Shown piece after piece: positions 6,348 to 9,170 of a stretch of 9,170 bases of DNA. The stretch lies in NCBI GenBank assembly GCA_003248565.1, contig QFOV01000127.1:1-9170 (forward strand). The letters are read 5' to 3'. Source of the DNA: Stenotrophomonas sp. (GTDB taxonomy: Bacteria; Pseudomonadota; Gammaproteobacteria; Xanthomonadales; Xanthomonadaceae). The notes beneath the pieces were generated by a model, which saw only the letters and a list, made by a program, of their open reading frames with translations, made no database searches and had not been told where the DNA came from. The first letter of the stretch is position 1. Each line of letters starts with the position of its first letter. The position numbers and the translations under genes are program-made.

Positions 6348-9170
6348 ATGTTGAGGCGCCGCTTCATCCGTGCGGCATGGCCTCTTGTGGTCCTTCTATT
6401 GCTGGTCACCAGGTCGACCATGGCTGCCGACGCGGCCAGGGAGCTGACGTTGTTGGCGCGTACCAGTACTCAAAACGTCGCACTTGAGCTTGGTAAGGAG
6501 GACGAAGGCTGGGTGCGCGCCAAAGGCACGCTGGTGCTTGGCGTTGCATCGCCAAGCTTCACGCCACTTGAAGTGTTGTCTGGTAACGACTGCTTCGAGG
6601 GAATCACTGCCGATGCGTTTGGTGCGATTGGGAAGATGCTGGGCGTGGAGCTCCGGGTGCTTCGCTACACGAACAGGGCAGCAGCCTTGCGTGCATTGCA
6701 GAATGGTGCTGTTGACATGGTGGGGAGCGCCAATAACTATGAGCTGTCAGCGCATCCGGTTCGCTTGACGCAGCGCTACGTCGAAGATGCGCCAGTAATC
6801 TACGTTCGCAAGGCCGAACGTCGACGCATGCCCCCGACGCTGGCGGGAATGCGCATCGCGGTGGCGGAGGATTATCTTCCGCAGTCCCAGATTCGTGATC
6901 TGTATCCAGCTGCAATCATATCCAATTACCGATCACGTGAGCAGGCGCTCGCCTCGTTGGCCTTTGGTAGTGCGGATCTCTACCTTGGGGACAGGGTCTC
7001 CAGCAACTACCTGGTAAATCTGAGCTACTTCAACTACGTGCGCACGATGGAGGTCCCGGCCATCGAAACGGGTGGATTTGCTTTCGCCGTGCGGGAGGAT
7101 GCAGTGAGGTTGGAACGCGTGGTCAATCTTGCGATTGCGCAGGTTCAGCAGACGCATGGGGGCGACATTCTGAAGCGCTGGTCTGGCGGTGGTGGCATCG
7201 TGCCATCGGCGATGATTGAGCTCACTTCCGAAGAGCAGCGCTGGATAAGCGAGAATCCGGTGGTGCGATTCGTTGCCAGCAACGATACAGCGCCTCTTTC
7301 CTACTTTGATACCGATGGCCGCTTCAGTGGCTTGAGTGCAGACATCATGCGCGCAATAACACAGCGGACCGGCGTTGAGTTCGAGCCGGTTCGGGTGTCC
7401 CGGCTTGATCAGCAGATGGCTGCGCTTGAGGCTGGAACGGCAGAAGTGACCATGTTGGTACCGACCGCATCACGCACCCAGCGATTCAACTTCTCGCGGC
7501 CGTTCGTCCAGACTTCCTTCGGCATCATTACGCGCGAAGATGGCGGAAGTCCATTGTCATTGAGTGACCTCCGTGGCAAGCGCATTGCCTTGCCATCGCA
7601 CCACGCATTGAACGAAATCTTGTTGCCGGCATCGGACTACCAGCTGATGGAGACCGATACCCTGGCCGCGGCCATGGACCTGGTGAAGGAGGGCGAGGCA
7701 GACGCCACCATTGCGTTCCTTCCGATGGCGCTCTATTACACATCGGTCCTGCATGACGAGAAACTTCGCGTGTCTGACGTAGTGGAAGATACACCCGCGT
7801 GGTTGGCCATCGCCACGCGCAAGGACCTGCCCGAGCTGGCCAGCATCATCGACAAGGCGATGATGCAGATTCCGCCAGACGAAGTGGACATCTTCCAGAA
7901 CCGCTGGCGGCCTCGCCCCGATGCGTCGCCCGCAGCGTGGACGGACTTCCGTGCATTGATCTACAAGATCACCGCGGGAACCTTGCTGCTTGTTCTTGTG
8001 TCGCTGATATGGAATGTACATATCCGCTCGCAGTACCGTCGTCGGCAGGTAGCCGAGGATGCGCTGGGTGAGCAGTTGAGCTTCATGCGTTCGTTGATCA
8101 ACGGGACGCCGCACCCCATCTATGTTCGCGACGAGCAGGGCAGGTTGGTTACCTGCAATACAAATTATCTGGACATGTTGGCGGTGACGGGGGAGAAAGT
8201 GCTTGGGAAAACTTCGATGGAAGGCGCCAAGCTGGACCCGCTCGAAGCACAGAGTTTCCATGAGGACTATCTATGGGTGATGGCCAACGGAAAGCCGCTC
8301 GAAGTGGATCGCACGCTGCACCTGCCTGGGCGCGTACTGAGTATCTACCACTGGATCTACCCGTACTTCGACTCGCAGGGGCAGGCCAAAGGCGTGGTCT
8401 GCGGGTGGATCGATGTGAGTGACCGTCTGCACCTGATGGAAGAGCTGCGCCGTGCGCTTGCCGCCGCGGATCAGTCGAGCCGGGCCAAGACGACCTTCCT
8501 GGCCACCATGAGCCATGAAATACGTACGCCAATGAGTGCAATCATCGGCATGCTCGAGCTGGCGCAGATGCATGCTGACCAAGGTCGTCTTGATAGGCAG
8601 GCCATCGCGGTTGCATACGACTCGGCGCATGGCCTGCTGGAGTTGATCGGCGACATCCTGGATGTGGTCCGCATCGAATCAGGCCACGTCAGCCTGAGCC
8701 CGAAGCACGCCAATCTGCGCGAGATGATCGAATCGGTGGCGCGGGTTTTCAACGGTCTGGCACGGCAGAAGGCACTGCACCTGATGCTGGAGCTTGACCC
8801 GAGTGTGGACTGCGACGTGTCCATCGATCCGATGCGTTTCAAGCAGGTGCTGTCAAACCTCGTCGGCAATGCCATCAAGTTTACCGATCGAGGGCAGGTG
8901 ACGATTCGGGTCAGGACGGTTTCAGTGGCAGAGGCGAAGTTGTGTCTGCAACTGGAAGTTGCCGATACCGGTATAGGTATCGCCGATGCGGATGTCGCCC
9001 GCCTGTTTGATCCGTTCGCACAGGCCGACCATGGCCACAGTACGCGAGGTGGAACCGGTCTGGGTTTGCCGATCTGCAAGTTTCTTTGTGAGTTGATGGG
9101 AGGCGACATCTCCATCCGGAGCTCGCTGGGCGAGGGGACGTCGGTGATGCTGAATTTGCCGTTGGAGGTT
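6348..9170 (+). CDS. BvgS-type hybrid sensor histidine kinase, 3' end outside the window
   Basis: The frame runs to the last base, giving 941 visible residues. A signal peptide covers about 1-26 (MLRRRF, hydrophobic core, STMA). Two periplasmic Venus-flytrap (SBP_bac_3) domains follow, at about 60-275 and 303-520; the second ends with the FQNRW motif. A single membrane helix spans about 541-559. A PAS domain spans about 577-690 and includes LVTCN with C603, matching the PAS cysteine of BvgS. The dimerisation/phosphoacceptor domain has SHEIRTP with H723. The ATPase domain has an N box (N837, N841), D873-TGIGI, an F box near 887 and GGTGLGLP from 901. Order, spacing and local wording are very like Bordetella BvgS, whose phospho-His is 729. 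BvgS has 1238 residues, so a receiver and an Hpt domain are expected just beyond the window. It senses periplasmic ligands and feeds a phosphorelay to the upstream regulator. The start is uncertain: TTG 6315 and GTG 6336 are in frame and no strong ribosome site is seen; ATG 6348 best fits the signal peptide. Confidence 0.93.
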   Translation, partial: MLRRRFIRAAWPLVVLLLLVTRSTMAADAARELTLLARTSTQNVALELGKEDEGWVRAKGTLVLGVASPSFTPLEVLSGNDCFEGITADAFGAIGKMLGVELRVLRYTNRAAALRALQNGAVDMVGSANNYELSAHPVRLTQRYVEDAPVIYVRKAERRRMPPTLAGMRIAVAEDYLPQSQIRDLYPAAIISNYRSREQALASLAFGSADLYLGDRVSSNYLVNLSYFNYVRTMEVPAIETGGFAFAVREDAVRLERVVNLAIAQVQQTHGGDILKRWSGGGGIVPSAMIELTSEEQRWISENPVVRFVASNDTAPLSYFDTDGRFSGLSADIMRAITQRTGVEFEPVRVSRLDQQMAALEAGTAEVTMLVPTASRTQRFNFSRPFVQTSFGIITREDGGSPLSLSDLRGKRIALPSHHALNEILLPASDYQLMETDTLAAAMDLVKEGEADATIAFLPMALYYTSVLHDEKLRVSDVVEDTPAWLAIATRKDLPELASIIDKAMMQIPPDEVDIFQNRWRPRPDASPAAWTDFRALIYKITAGTLLLVLVSLIWNVHIRSQYRRRQVAEDALGEQLSFMRSLINGTPHPIYVRDEQGRLVTCNTNYLDMLAVTGEKVLGKTSMEGAKLDPLEAQSFHEDYLWVMANGKPLEVDRTLHLPGRVLSIYHWIYPYFDSQGQAKGVVCGWIDVSDRLHLMEELRRALAAADQSSRAKTTFLATMSHEIRTPMSAIIGMLELAQMHADQGRLDRQAIAVAYDSAHGLLELIGDILDVVRIESGHVSLSPKHANLREMIESVARVFNGLARQKALHLMLELDPSVDCDVSIDPMRFKQVLSNLVGNAIKFTDRGQVTIRVRTVSVAEAKLCLQLEVADTGIGIADADVARLFDPFAQADHGHSTRGGTGLGLPICKFLCELMGGDISIRSSLGEGTSVMLNLPLEV

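Noticed and set aside
7557..8261. 234-codon frame on the minus strand
   Set aside because: Fully opposite the well-supported kinase gene, with a His/Arg/Gln-rich product typical of antisense shadows.
1..9170. CRISPR arrays, tRNA or rRNA genes, insertion sequences, attachment sites
   Set aside because: None seen: no short regularly spaced identical repeats, no transposase-like product and no cloverleaf-like sequence.

Overview
The window looks like chromosome from a Gram-negative proteobacterium. Four proteins carry Sec-type signal peptides or envelope domains: a TolC-type outer-membrane channel, a large Ig-repeat surface protein, a small exported protein and a periplasmic-sensing kinase. Base composition is moderately GC-rich. 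The closest family resemblances I recognise are to beta- and gammaproteobacterial systems (BapA/SiiE/LapA-like type I secreted adhesins; Bordetella BvgS; enterobacterial RcsB). I cannot name a genus. All genes read left to right on the + strand.

Layout. 2-1648: the C-terminal end of a very large adhesin that begins before the window. It is built of Ig-like modules of exactly 104 residues (312 nt) and ends in a non-repetitive tail of about 90 residues. A clear hairpin terminator follows (1657-1697). 1898-3601: a TolC/LapE-type outer-membrane channel with an unusual 125-residue N-terminal extension, followed by a weak AT-rich terminator. 3602-3906: a leader region of about 300 bases. 3907-4662: a small exported protein with a DUF2846-like domain. 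4663-5630: a problematic stretch of nearly 1 kb holding only one long open frame (4895-5617), which I do not recognise. 5631-6314: an RcsB/BvgA-type response regulator starting at TTG. 6348-9170: a BvgS-type hybrid histidine kinase, complete from signal peptide through the ATPase domain but cut off by the window edge before the expected receiver and Hpt domains.

How the parts may work together (inference). The adhesin and the TolC channel suggest a type I secretion system that places a biofilm adhesin on the surface. The ABC exporter and membrane-fusion protein needed to complete it are not in the window. The DUF2846-like protein is exported and may be an envelope accessory of the same locus. 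The kinase has two periplasmic Venus-flytrap domains and a PAS domain; it probably passes phosphate to the adjacent regulator, which may control the adhesin locus. The points most worth a second look are the unrecognised 4663-5630 interval, the possible loss of an OmpA domain from the DUF2846-like gene, and the RcsB-like regulator beside a BvgS-like kinase next to an adhesin system.
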